The notes: generated by a model not told the origin, from the sequence alone. Counted from the stretch's first letter, positions 35,342-44,023 are shown. The stretch: 64,000 nt of DNA from a bacterium 1XD42-1 (GCA_003612625.1 RAZJ01000013.1:1-64000); one strand, 5' to 3'. Numbers and translations are program-made.

Positions 35342-36492
35342 TCCTGTTCCTTATCCCGTACCGCAATATAAGAAGCTGCACAATGCTGGAAATTTTCTCC
35401 CCAATAGGCTTCTATCCGATAAATTCCTTCCTGCTCCGGTGCAGTATACCAGCCCTCCTGATTGATGATTCCCCCTTCCTGCTCCTCCACTTGAAAGCGG
35501 CAATGGCCTTTCCAGGGCTTTCCCTGGAAAAACAGCCGGAATTGCAGGCGGCCGCCTGGTTTGATATGGGCCGCTGCCGGTTTCAATTCCAAATCCTTCA
35601 CAGGCGGCATAAAAACAGGGCCTATTTTTTGCGCTGTCCAAAGGAGGTGCAGATAAGGCGCAGGAGAGTTTTTGCAGGAAACCGCCGCTGCAAAAGTCCC
35701 TGAAACCGGATCGGCCTGGACTGCCCAGGAAGCCTGGAGGCCAAACAGTTTCCCATCTCCTGTTACCAAATGTTCCCCATGGACCCCGCTTGTCCGGAGG
35801 GCCAATGTGACCAGAACTTCCCCGGGGCCTAATCCATGCTGGATTTCCCGGCTGTAATAAATACCATTAGGCGAGGGCGGCTGGCGCAAATCCAGTAAAA
35901 GCTCTCCGGAAACAATCCGGTTTTCAGCTGGGGACACTGGACCCGGGGAAGACTGGGGGCGATCTGGTTTATCCGGCTGCTGCAAAGGGACAACCGATAC
36001 CAGCTTCCATTCATTCCCTTCTTTTGCAAGTTCAACTACCCCAATACAAACGCTGTCCGGTTCTGGCTCCTGCCGCAAGATCAGACGGTATCCTTCCTCA
36101 ACGCGGCTGGGGGCGCTTCCCGGATGCCTGGGATCGGGCACAGGCAATTCTTTTTTTCCTGCAACCCGTTCCATATATTCCAAACAAAGCTGCCATTCTC
36201 CGTCTTCCGGATGGGCTTCTTCCAAAAGTTCTGGAAGATCCGCTTTAACTTGTTCCAAAACAAAAATTTCCCGGCCCTGTCCATCCAAAGCCAGCCCGGG
36301 AGAAAGGATCAAATGGTTTCCATCCCGTTCTGGTGACAGGCCGGTTACAATTTTCCCTTTTCCCAGCAATGCCCCTGTAAATAACCGGCGTTTCCGTGTT
36401 TCATACTGCCACTGGGATTCCAAATCCTGGGCACAGAGAAGCATTCCATCCGTAAATTTTACACGGGAAAAATCTTCTGTCCATTGAACCAT
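35338..36492 (-). CDS. CIS-operon first gene, baseplate-associated protein of unknown role
   Basis: The 384-aa protein begins with a segment seen in several CIS clusters: RVKFTDGMLLCAQDLESQWQ, YETRKRRLFTGALLGKGKIV, LSPGLALDGQGREIFVLE. This fits a beta-rich fold of probable surface or baseplate function. Residues 285-380 include an Ig-like pattern (HIKPGGRLQFRLFFQG, EGIYRIEAYWGE). No signal peptide. AAGGAGG lies 6 nt before ATG. It could bear a receptor- or membrane-binding role, since no fibre gene is seen. Confidence 0.8.
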   Translation of the reverse strand: MVQWTEDFSRVKFTDGMLLCAQDLESQWQYETRKRRLFTGALLGKGKIVTGLSPERDGNHLILSPGLALDGQGREIFVLEQVKADLPELLEEAHPEDGEWQLCLEYMERVAGKKELPVPDPRHPGSAPSRVEEGYRLILRQEPEPDSVCIGVVELAKEGNEWKLVSVVPLQQPDKPDRPQSSPGPVSPAENRIVSGELLLDLRQPPSPNGIYYSREIQHGLGPGEVLVTLALRTSGVHGEHLVTGDGKLFGLQASWAVQADPVSGTFAAAVSCKNSPAPYLHLLWTAQKIGPVFMPPVKDLELKPAAAHIKPGGRLQFRLFFQGKPWKGHCRFQVEEQEGGIINQEGWYTAPEQEGIYRIEAYWGENFQHCAASYIAVRDKEQE

Positions 36493-36506
36493 ATCATCCC
36501 TCCTTA

Positions 36507-36555
36507 TTTTATAACGCTTTTCCCCATTGCCAAAGGTTTTAAAAACCTGTATACT
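36507..36555. promoter_or_regulatory. overlapping divergent promoters between CIS operon and ATPase gene
   Basis: Rightward: TTGCCA (36527-36532), 17 bp, TATACT (36550-36555). Its spacer holds an inverted repeat AGGTTTT/AAAACCT, a possible operator. Leftward: TTGGCA on the other strand over the same bases, 16 bp, TAAAAT. The -35 boxes overlap, so the two promoters would compete and could be controlled by one bound protein. Confidence 0.5.
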
Positions 36556-36606
36556 TTCTTTATTCTACAAAATTCGACATCTCATGGATAGGAGGGCCTG
36601 TCTGTT

Positions 36607-38508
36607 ATGGAACCTTACCGTTCCCATAAAGAAAGCTTATTGGAACTCATTTCTTTTTACCAGCTTTGCCTGCACCTGCCGGAAAATCCCGATTTAACAG
36701 GGAAAGCTGTTACTTTGGCTGAAAAAATAGCAAGCCGGGAAGCATTACCGGAAAGCATATCCCCTTTCCCACAGCTGCGCCAGCGGCTTGATCTTGATGG
36801 GCTTGCCTGGTTTTGCGCAGGGCTTGCAGTTTGTGCCAGCTTCGACGGCCCATTGCGCAACCATATCCAATCTTTAACTGGCTCCCCTGTCCCTACCTTT
36901 GACCTGACAGGCTCTTTATATGCCATGCTGGGACAGAAAGTCACTCCTTCCCAGCTACTTGCTCTCATGGACAATCCTTCCCTATGGCTGGCACTGGCAC
37001 TGGAACAGGCCCAGCCGGAGCTTCCTTTTCTATTTGCCCCTTTGATCCCCCGGAAACATACGTTATATTTTACCGCCGGCACGGAAGAAGCTGTCATACA
37101 AATGCAAGGCCTGGTTCCTTTGGCCCGCCAGGATTTTTTGCCCCTGCATCAGCCGGTTTTCAGGCTTTTCCATGCGGCCCCACCCCAAAGCTTATTATTT
37201 TTAAGCGGCCCTGCTGGCTCCGGCAAACGTGCTTTAGCCGCCCGGATTTCCCATAAACCACGTTTTTTACTGGATTTAGAAGCCTATGCTGCTGCAAATT
37301 CTTCTACTCAGGCGGCCTTGTCCCATGAATGGGCATTGGAAGCTGTTTTGAGCCAGGATCTGGCATGTATTGGCAATTATCTGCCCCAGCGGGAATGGGA
37401 ATTACAGGACTGTATCCGGATTTTACCTTCCCATATTCCTTTATTGGTATTCAGCCATTTGGAAAACTGCCCGCCGCCCCGTGTGGAAAACAGGGATACT
37501 TTCGCTCAAACATTGGGAACCCTTTCCCAGGAAGATTTTTTTCTGATGGAAAAAGCCCTTGAAAAAGAATCCGGTATCCCAGGAGATTTCCCCTTTTATA
37601 AGCTGACAGCGGGACAAATGCGGGAAATCTGGCTGGAAAGCGTCCTCACAGGGAAAATACAGAACCGCCAGCCCCAAAATGAAGATTTTATCCAGGCAAT
37701 CCACCGGCGGGCTGCTTTTGAAAATGCAGCTTTGGATGGAATCCGTTTAACAGATTTAGTTGTTTCCCCGGCAACCAGCCAAAGACTACAAATGGTTGTT
37801 ACCCTGGCAAAAAAACGACCGGAAAAGGATTGTAATTTGCGGTCGGCAGGCATTGTTCCTTATGGGAAAGGGGTATCCGCTTTATTTTACGGGCCTTCCG
37901 GCACTGGGAAAACTATGGCTGCCCAAGCGGTCGCCAATGAATTAGGGCTTTCGTTATGGCGTGTAGATTTATCCCAAATTTTAGATAAATATATCGGGGA
38001 AACGGAAAAACATCTTTCTCAGGTTTTTACGGCTGCCAGCCATCAAAATACCCTGTTATTTTTTGATGAAGCGGATGCTTTATTTGGCAAACGTTCTGAA
38101 ATCAGTTCCTCCCATGACCGGTATGCTAACATTGAAACTTCTTTCCTGTTACAGCAAATAGAAGCTTATGATGGAATTGTTCTATTGGCTACCAATCTTT
38201 ATAAAAATTTTGATCCGGCCTTTTTGCGGCGCATCAATATCATTATAAGATTTTCCATGCCGGACGCAGCCTTGCGAAAAGAACTATGGGAAAAAGCCCT
38301 GCCTCCTGACAGCTTCGAAGAGCATATTGATTTGGAATGGCTGGCCCAGGAACTGGAGCTTTCCCCGGCTTCCATCCGGGCATCTGCCCACATGGCCTTT
38401 GCTTTCAGCAGCGGGAAGGTTTCCCTGGATGTACTGGCTCTAGCGATCCAGGGAGAACTGGAGAAATCCGGACAGGAGCTGCCTTCCGAGCTGCTCCGGA
38501 TTTTATAA
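36607..38508 (+). CDS. CIS AAA+ ATPase (Afp15-type)
   Basis: The 633-aa protein has an N-terminal helical region and a degenerate ATPase-like module (P-loop GPAGSGKR near 200-207, Lys-Arg instead of Lys-Thr/Ser). The C-terminal AAA+ module is intact: Walker A GPSGTGKT near 429, Walker B LLFFDEADALFGKR near 483, sensor ATNLYKNFDPAFLRR with Arg finger. Such ATPases are encoded in nearly all Afp/PVC-type CIS loci and are needed for assembly or loading. It is divergent from the structural operon and has GGAGGG about 11 nt before the start. Confidence 0.93.
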   Translation: MEPYRSHKESLLELISFYQLCLHLPENPDLTGKAVTLAEKIASREALPESISPFPQLRQRLDLDGLAWFCAGLAVCASFDGPLRNHIQSLTGSPVPTFDLTGSLYAMLGQKVTPSQLLALMDNPSLWLALALEQAQPELPFLFAPLIPRKHTLYFTAGTEEAVIQMQGLVPLARQDFLPLHQPVFRLFHAAPPQSLLFLSGPAGSGKRALAARISHKPRFLLDLEAYAAANSSTQAALSHEWALEAVLSQDLACIGNYLPQREWELQDCIRILPSHIPLLVFSHLENCPPPRVENRDTFAQTLGTLSQEDFFLMEKALEKESGIPGDFPFYKLTAGQMREIWLESVLTGKIQNRQPQNEDFIQAIHRRAAFENAALDGIRLTDLVVSPATSQRLQMVVTLAKKRPEKDCNLRSAGIVPYGKGVSALFYGPSGTGKTMAAQAVANELGLSLWRVDLSQILDKYIGETEKHLSQVFTAASHQNTLLFFDEADALFGKRSEISSSHDRYANIETSFLLQQIEAYDGIVLLATNLYKNFDPAFLRRINIIIRFSMPDAALRKELWEKALPPDSFEEHIDLEWLAQELELSPASIRASAHMAFAFSSGKVSLDVLALAIQGELEKSGQELPSELLRIL

Positions 38509-38595
38509 CTATTTCGCTTTTTCTTTAACGTTACCATAATCCCAAAAGAAAAAAACATCTTCTTTGAATATTATAAATTGACTTTTTCGTACAAC

Positions 38596-38629
38596 AAAGA
38601 TGGCATGTCTGTTTAGACATGCCATCTTT
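38596..38629. terminator. bidirectional terminator, 15-bp perfect stem
   Basis: AAAGATGGCATGTCT and AGACATGCCATCTTT are separated by GTTT. It lies between the converging ATPase gene and the 142-aa gene. Confidence 0.8.
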
Positions 38630-38657
38630 CAGAGAGAAAAGATTAAAAAAGAGGATA

Positions 38658-39086
38658 TTATGCTTTCACATCCATTTTTTCACCAGGTTTGGCTTCTGCC
38701 TTTTCTGTTTTTTTGCCTTCCGCATCATAAGATACGGCAGAGGACGCCTGGATTTTTCCGTCTTTTTCTTCGCCCTCCTCTTTTCCGGTATTTTCTGTTT
38801 TGTGGGAAATATCCACCTGATCCATGTTGGAAGGCTTTTCTTCTTCCGGAGTGGTAAGCTGAGTATTGGTATTTTTCAATTCTTCCATCATGCTGCCTAC
38901 CAGCTCGGAGGATTTCTGGGTTAATTGTTCAACCTTTTCCTCTTTTTTCTCATTGCCGCCGTCCATCTTAATTTCCGCTTTTAATACGCTAATCTGGCCC
39001 TGGACTTTTGTATTGACGGACTGCATGACCTGCATCTTTGACAAAGACATACTGGCAGTTAAAAGAGACTGCATCGACATAAACAT
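38658..39086 (-). CDS. YjfB-like N-terminus with charged tail, hypothetical
   Basis: The protein has about 142 aa. The first 35 residues (SLLTASMSLSKMQVMQSVNT and on) resemble YjfB-type putative motility proteins, amphipathic and Met/Gln/Ser-rich. The rest is a Lys/Glu-rich, low-complexity, probably disordered tail. The start is likely ATG 39086, placed 6 nt after AAAGG; ATG 39092 abuts the box. It converges on the CIS ATPase gene. No function is assigned. Confidence 0.65.
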   Translation of the reverse strand: MFMSMQSLLTASMSLSKMQVMQSVNTKVQGQISVLKAEIKMDGGNEKKEEKVEQLTQKSSELVGSMMEELKNTNTQLTTPEEEKPSNMDQVDISHKTENTGKEEGEEKDGKIQASSAVSYDAEGKKTEKAEAKPGEKMDVKA

Positions 39087-39208
39087 TTCCATCCTTTCTG
39101 ATTGATAATTGGGAAACCGATCGCCCTCATTTTATCTGTTCGGATGCTTCTACCAGAAAATAAGCAATATGGGGCAGAAGGACTCCCTTTTGCTGTAAAC
39201 GGGAAATC

Positions 39209-40456
39209 CTACCCCTGTTCTGCGGGAAGCATCACACTGAAAATAAATTCTTCCGCGGAAGAAATGAAATCCAATATGCCTCCATAACGATTCACTACCG
39301 TTTGGACATTTTCCAAGCCGATTCCCCTTTGAAGCGGTTCTTTTTGTAAAACACTGTTTTTAATTTCTAAAACAAGCTGGCCCTGCTGGACAAAGCCCCG
39401 CAAAGCAATCCAGGGATTTTCTGTTTTTCCGGCAGCTTCAATGGCATTGTCCAAAGCATTCCCCAATATGCAGCACAAATCTACGGGATCAATGGTGCTG
39501 CGGGGAGGCAAGGCTGCACTGACTGTCATTTTGATCCCTTTGGAAAGGGCCTCCTGGTATTTGTCATTTAACAGGGCATCCGCAAAATCATTGCCTGTAT
39601 TGACTAAAATTTCAGAATCTTCGATTGTCCCCGCTAATTTTCCCATATAAGTGAAAGCTTGTTCTGTTTTCCCGCTGCGCATCAAATTTTCCAGACAGGA
39701 AAGATGGTTTTTTATATCGTGGCGCATCCCCCGTAATTTCCGCTGTTCTTCTTCCCGGAGCTTCCAATGGGATGCCTGCAAAGCATATTGTTGTTCTGCC
39801 AGCCGCAAAGTTACCTGACGGTCCATGAAGTAAATGGAAAAAAATATCATAAATAATCCCCATATGGCAAATAAGGTACAAAGGATCATGGTTTTAAAAG
39901 CATATTTGGGATAATCAGCCATAAAAATACTTAAAATTTCCAATGGAATCTGGGCTGCGGCAAAAACAAAGGAATCCAGTGCCAGCAGATATAAAATAAA
40001 ATCTTTTGGCAAATCCCGACAAAGGTTTTGGAACTTGCGCCCAAAGATTTCTAAAAGAACAGACAAAAGCCCTAATGTAATAATATCTATGACAAATGAA
40101 TACCTGTAATCCCACTTGTTCATCATCCAGGCCGGAAAGAAAATCATTTCTGCTGTCCGCAGGCTGCACCAAAGAATCACATCAAAAAATAACTTTTTTA
40201 ATAAAGGCCCTTGAAACAAAACCGCGTACAACAGAAAAAACATGGAACAGTAATAGATAAAATGGCCTGAGATGGTTCCGGCTAAAGCAAATTTCATATT
40301 CAGCCCGCTGAACAGGAAGTCCCCTGCTATCATAGCCCCCCAGGTTAAGGGGAATGAATATTTTGCGCCCAGAACCCGCGTTAAAAAACGACATTCTATC
40401 CATGTAGAAATGATGCAGGGAACAACATATTCTAAAAGTAGCTGCCCTAAGCTCAC
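39209..40456 (-). CDS. AgrC/LytS-like GHKL sensor kinase
   Basis: The 415-aa protein has six predicted membrane helices in the first 205 residues, then a dimerisation helix with HxxxNH-like motif (MRHDIKNHLSCLENLM) and a GHKL ATPase domain (DLCCILGNALDNAIEAA, GIGLENVQTVVNRYGG). This is the AgrC/ComD plan, kinases that sense peptides or membrane signals. No precursor-peptide or AgrB gene is adjacent. It overlaps the regulator gene by 4 nt (ATGA), so a tight pair. Confidence 0.87.
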   Translation of the reverse strand: MSLGQLLLEYVVPCIISTWIECRFLTRVLGAKYSFPLTWGAMIAGDFLFSGLNMKFALAGTISGHFIYYCSMFFLLYAVLFQGPLLKKLFFDVILWCSLRTAEMIFFPAWMMNKWDYRYSFVIDIITLGLLSVLLEIFGRKFQNLCRDLPKDFILYLLALDSFVFAAAQIPLEILSIFMADYPKYAFKTMILCTLFAIWGLFMIFFSIYFMDRQVTLRLAEQQYALQASHWKLREEEQRKLRGMRHDIKNHLSCLENLMRSGKTEQAFTYMGKLAGTIEDSEILVNTGNDFADALLNDKYQEALSKGIKMTVSAALPPRSTIDPVDLCCILGNALDNAIEAAGKTENPWIALRGFVQQGQLVLEIKNSVLQKEPLQRGIGLENVQTVVNRYGGILDFISSAEEFIFSVMLPAEQG

Positions 40457-41163
40457 AGCAATTCCCCTTTCTTTTTTAAATAATATAAAAATGCTTTGCA
40501 GAATTCCGTATATTTCCGTTTGGAAACGGGGACGGATTCCCCATTTGATAAATGGATTCCCATTTTATCATACCGCCGTACATATTGGAAATTGACAATA
40601 TAACTGCGGTGGCACCGGAAAAAATCTTCCGGCAGTTCCCCTTCAAACCGTTCCAGCTTCCCATAAAAATCATAAACCTCTTTGCCGGTATGCAAATAGA
40701 CCTTCCGGTCTAAGACTTCAATAAAGTGGATGGTTTCCAGCGGGATGCGGCGTAAAATCCCACCCTGCCGGACTGCGACACAGCGTCCGGTTTCTGTCTG
40801 AAGCCGCCGGGCCAGGCGCAAAAGGACTTCCTGAAGCTTTTCCGGCTGGATCGGTTTGATTAAATAATGGGAAGCTTCCACATCAAATGCCGCAAATACA
40901 TACTGCCGGTATGCTGTCAAAAAAACCAGATAACAATGGTTTTCCTGGGTTTGCAGCCGGCGGGCGGTTTCCATCCCATCCATATTCGGCATTTCCACAT
41001 CCAGAAAGACCAGATCAAACGGCCCGTTTTCTAAAAGCTGGATGCCATTGGAAAAGGCCGATAATGTATAAGGAATTTGTGCACCATTTAAAATATCAGC
41101 AATTTGTCTGGAAACCTCTTTGACAAAGCAGGCGTCATCATCACAGACCGCAATATGGATCAT
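40453..41163 (-). CDS. LytTR response regulator
   Basis: The 236-aa protein has a receiver (about 1-120, AVCDDDACF, phospho-acceptor Asp in LVFLDVEMPNMDG) and a LytTR DNA-binding domain (about 135-236, IHFIEVLDRKVYLHT, FFRCHRSYIVN). AgrA-type regulators bind paired 9-bp sites with about 12 bp between them; I could not identify such sites reliably by eye. The CIS operon is the nearest large target. Confidence 0.9.
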   Translation of the reverse strand: MIHIAVCDDDACFVKEVSRQIADILNGAQIPYTLSAFSNGIQLLENGPFDLVFLDVEMPNMDGMETARRLQTQENHCYLVFLTAYRQYVFAAFDVEASHYLIKPIQPEKLQEVLLRLARRLQTETGRCVAVRQGGILRRIPLETIHFIEVLDRKVYLHTGKEVYDFYGKLERFEGELPEDFFRCHRSYIVNFQYVRRYDKMGIHLSNGESVPVSKRKYTEFCKAFLYYLKKKGELL

Positions 41164-41280
41164 TGCGCATTCCTCCCTTATTATTGATTATTATATGACG
41201 TTTTCCGTCCTGCTCCAAGAGGTTTTGCTGTTACCGGCCCTTTTTTCGAAGCAAACGGGCAAAGGTTTCCCCTGACATGG

Positions 41281-41320
41281 AAAAAGCCGGCCTGGATCTT
41301 TCGATCCAAACCGGCTTTTT
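41281..41320 (-). terminator. terminator after the YjfB-like gene
   Basis: AAAAAGCCGG and CCGGCTTTTT form a stem, with an inner GGATC/GATCC stem in the loop. The T run follows on the minus strand. Confidence 0.85.
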
Positions 41321-41335
41321 CATGTTCACGGAACC

Positions 41336-41497
41336 TTATGCCCGTACATCCAGTACATGCTGGCTGGGGGGCATCATTTCAAGAATACCTGCCATTTGTG
41401 CTTCTGCACTGTCCATCGCTTTTTTCATGACAGAAATAGATGCCTGCTGCATCACCTGGGCTTGCGCATTGCTTACGCTCATTGCTGCAATATCCAT
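41336..41497 (-). CDS. YjfB-family putative motility protein, 53 aa
   Basis: This small gene begins MDIAAMSVSNAQAQVMQQAS and ends HVLDVRA. That is the YjfB family, conserved small proteins linked by genomic context to flagella and chemotaxis; molecular role unknown. GGAGGATG lies about 9 nt before the ATG. It follows the chemoreceptor-like gene by 118 nt on the same strand and ends just before a strong terminator. Confidence 0.85.
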   Translation of the reverse strand: MDIAAMSVSNAQAQVMQQASISVMKKAMDSAEAQMAGILEMMPPSQHVLDVRA

Positions 41498-41615
41498 AAG
41501 AAAAACATCCTCCTTTTCTGGAAAAATTCAGGAACCTTATTTGATTCAGGATCTTTCTCCTATGCCATGTCATCCTTTTTGTATTATATCATAAAAGCGG
41601 CAGAAATTTCAAGTG

Positions 41616-43619
41616 CTATTTTTCCCCTGTTACCGAAAATCCCCCGCTGTCCTCATCAAAAATGATAGGCGCACTTTTTTCCTCTTTGGCCGATTCCCCC
41701 CGGGTATAAAAGGAAGATGCCATAGAAGCCAGCTTCTTGGCCTGTTCCGCCATAGAATCCTTGGAAAAATCCACCTGTTCCGCTAATTGGGCATTGGACT
41801 GGATGACCACGGAAATAATGGAAACTGCTTTGTTCATTTTTTCTGCTGTCTGGGCCTGGAGCTGGGAAACTGAAGCAATCCGGTTTAAGGTTTCCCTGGC
41901 CTGCCCATTTTTTTTGACCACTTCATGAAGGGTTTCTTCTGCTTTCCCCACACAATTTTCTGTCATCACAGTTGCCTGACATGCTATATTCAAATGTTTT
42001 TGGGATTCCTGGGTATTTTGTTCTACTTTTAAAAACAATTCCCGCAGTTCATCTGCTGCCATGGCAAAAGCTGCCACATCATCACAGACACGCTCTGCTT
42101 CGGCGCTGGCACTGAAAGAAAGCATCCGGCCCTGTGCGGCAATTTTATGTATCCTGTCCAAGTCTTCTGCAAGCGCCTGCAAATTCCGTATGGTTTCTTC
42201 TATGGAACCTGCCGCAGCCGAAACCTGCCGAAAACATTCCCGCAAATCAGAACTGGTACTCATGGCATTTTCTTTTGCGTGGATTGCGTCAACCGCATTT
42301 TTACTGCTTTCATGGTACATCCATGCTACTGCTTTTTCCAATTCCTCCGCAGAAGTTGTCTGGGATTCCACACCGGCATTCATCCGGCCTGACACGCCGG
42401 AAACCTGGTGGGAACCGCCCAGCGCCCATTTCGCAGTAAGATTGATCTGTTTAAATACCTGGTGGAGGCCCTGGGCAATCCGGTCAATGGCTTCCCCGAT
42501 TTCTGCAAAATCCCCTGTCTGGAAAGCATCTGTTTTTACGGTAAAATCCCCCTGGGCCATACGTCCCAATGTGTGGGAAAGCTCCTCCAGCCCCAGATGG
42601 GTACTGGCACAGGCAGTTTCTACTTCCCGGCAAAGCGCCCCCACTTCATCCTCCCTTTTGTAGGGGATTTCCATATGGTAATCCCCTTTTCCCATTTTCT
42701 GTATCGCCTTTGTGATGGCATCAATAGCTTTTTCAAAAGGCTTCAAATGCCAGGCCGCCAGCAGCGCTGCCAGCCCTGCTGAAAGAGGGATACAGAGAAT
42801 CAAAAGCCAAAGCAAAGGCATCAAGGGCTTTAACAGGGTGCTTCGGTCAATGGCATAGGATAGTTTCCATTCCGGACCAGGAATGGAAACAAAAGTGATA
42901 TGCCTTTTTATTCCATCATAATCCTTTATAGAATAAACCTGTTTTCCCGCAGGCTGGCTCATCAAAGCCTGGTTGAGAAAAGAACCGTCAATTTCTTCTG
43001 ACGGATGAATCAAAGGACGGCTGCCTTTATCCCAAAGGGCCAGATAGCCTTCCTGCGAAACCTCAGGAAATAAATTGCCGATTGGAAAGTCTGCTGCGAT
43101 TGTGCCTTTTTCCCCATTCATCTCCAAAGGCATTGAAAAGGTCACAATCCACTGGCCATTCCTTTTTTCCGGCGGCAGCCATGCCGGAGCCTGCAGGCCC
43201 TCCTGATACCATATTTCCTGAAATGGGATCTGGTATTCCTCCTGGGCAGGCCCATCTCCCAAATCAAAAGAAAAAGTCTGGGTTGCTCCCCGCAAACGGA
43301 CAGGATCTCCTTCTTTTTTTTCTTCGGGCAGGCATTGGTTTAATAAGTCCGGTTCTTCCATCAAAGACTGTGAAAATTCCGGAGATGCTATTTTGTCTGC
43401 CAGATCCGACAGCCAGTTTTTTTGCCATTCAAATTGTTTTGCGGCTGTCTGGGCTTGCAGGGCTGCCCCTGCAAGTAAGGTCTTTTCCCCTTGGGAAAGG
43501 GCTGCCCCTCTGGATAAGCTGTAACATATCCCTCCCATTACTGCGGTGAGAAGCGCCACAGCCAGCGATATGGAATTTATCATTTTCCGGCGAAGGCTTT
43601 TTGGGCCTTTTTGCGCCAT
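41616..43619 (-). CDS. chemoreceptor-like (MCP) protein with degenerate signalling tip
   Basis: The 667-aa protein has membrane segments at about 14-34 and 270-290 around a dCache-like sensor region, and a HAMP domain at about 292-345. The C-terminal coiled-coil bundle (about 400-640) occupies the place of the MCP signalling domain. The hairpin tip, which normally binds CheW and CheA through a very conserved E-A-A/R-A-G-E motif, reads GRMLSFSASAEAERVCDDVA here. Most contact residues are lost. It may therefore signal to a non-standard partner, or be decaying. GGAGG precedes ATG. Confidence 0.85.
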   Translation of the reverse strand: MAQKGPKSLRRKMINSISLAVALLTAVMGGICYSLSRGAALSQGEKTLLAGAALQAQTAAKQFEWQKNWLSDLADKIASPEFSQSLMEEPDLLNQCLPEEKKEGDPVRLRGATQTFSFDLGDGPAQEEYQIPFQEIWYQEGLQAPAWLPPEKRNGQWIVTFSMPLEMNGEKGTIAADFPIGNLFPEVSQEGYLALWDKGSRPLIHPSEEIDGSFLNQALMSQPAGKQVYSIKDYDGIKRHITFVSIPGPEWKLSYAIDRSTLLKPLMPLLWLLILCIPLSAGLAALLAAWHLKPFEKAIDAITKAIQKMGKGDYHMEIPYKREDEVGALCREVETACASTHLGLEELSHTLGRMAQGDFTVKTDAFQTGDFAEIGEAIDRIAQGLHQVFKQINLTAKWALGGSHQVSGVSGRMNAGVESQTTSAEELEKAVAWMYHESSKNAVDAIHAKENAMSTSSDLRECFRQVSAAAGSIEETIRNLQALAEDLDRIHKIAAQGRMLSFSASAEAERVCDDVAAFAMAADELRELFLKVEQNTQESQKHLNIACQATVMTENCVGKAEETLHEVVKKNGQARETLNRIASVSQLQAQTAEKMNKAVSIISVVIQSNAQLAEQVDFSKDSMAEQAKKLASMASSFYTRGESAKEEKSAPIIFDEDSGGFSVTGEK

Positions 43620-43854
43620 ATAGGTTCCCTCCTGTCAGCCAGTTGGGCTTCCCGCTTGCTTGCAGGCAGGCCCAATCAAACAACAGTAAGCCCTTTTTCC
43701 GGGCACACTGTACATTATTATAACAGGTTTGTGATAAAAATAAAATCGTTCTTGGAAAAAAACAAAAAACAGTACCGTTTTCAAACGATACCGCACCTGT
43801 CCGTAATGGAACATTATTTTTCTTTTTCATATTATACTTTTTGCCGAATATTGG

Positions 43855-43933
43855 TATAATCATTTTGACGGCCCTGTCCCTTATCAGGGATGGCTCCCGC
43901 CTATCCTGAAACAGGGAAAGGAGGTGAGTCTTT
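43855..43933 (+). promoter_or_regulatory. promoter and structured leader of a type I toxin mRNA
   Basis: An extended -10 element (TGGTATAAT, hexamer 43855-43860) predicts a start near 43867. The roughly 67-nt leader contains self-complementary parts (CCCTGT near 43872 with ACAGGG near 43912). It ends with the strong ribosome binding site AAAGGAGGTGA, 7 nt from the ATG. Hairpins hiding ribosome binding sites are usual in type I toxin mRNAs. Confidence 0.65.
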
Positions 43934-43951
43934 ATGGCATCGGTAATATTT
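43924..43951 (+). repeat. direct repeat copy 1, over the toxin start region
   Basis: GTGAGTCTTTATG and the following CATCGGTAAT recur at 44085-44109 with two single-base gaps and one substitution. Copy 1 runs from the ribosome binding site through the first six toxin codons. Confidence 0.85.
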
Positions 43952-44023
43952 CATTTTTTACTGTCCGTTGCGGCAAATATCGTTACATACTATATTTGCA
44001 AATGGCTTGACGGACATCTGTAA
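43934..44023 (+). CDS. candidate type I toxin, 29-aa membrane peptide
   Basis: The ORF encodes 29 residues. It begins MASVIFHFLLSVAANIV, a single hydrophobic helix, and ends with the polar tail YYICKWLDGHL. This is the build of Fst/TxpA-like membrane toxins. It has a very strong ribosome binding site, its own promoter, its own terminator and a predicted convergent antisense RNA. I recognise no exact named family. The alternative is a harmless small membrane protein, but the repeat architecture makes that less likely. Confidence 0.75.
   Translation: MASVIFHFLLSVAANIVTYYICKWLDGHL

Noticed and set aside
21742-38508. Prophage or R-type tailocin
   Set aside because: Tail-like genes are present, but so are the CIS-specific ATPase, DUF4255, DUF6760 and DUF4280 proteins. 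No holin, lysin, head or integrase genes accompany them.
42061-42663. 200-residue open frame opposite the chemoreceptor gene
   Set aside because: Shadow of a real gene with clear domains on the minus strand; no ribosome binding site and unlikely composition (Trp/Ser/Ala-rich).
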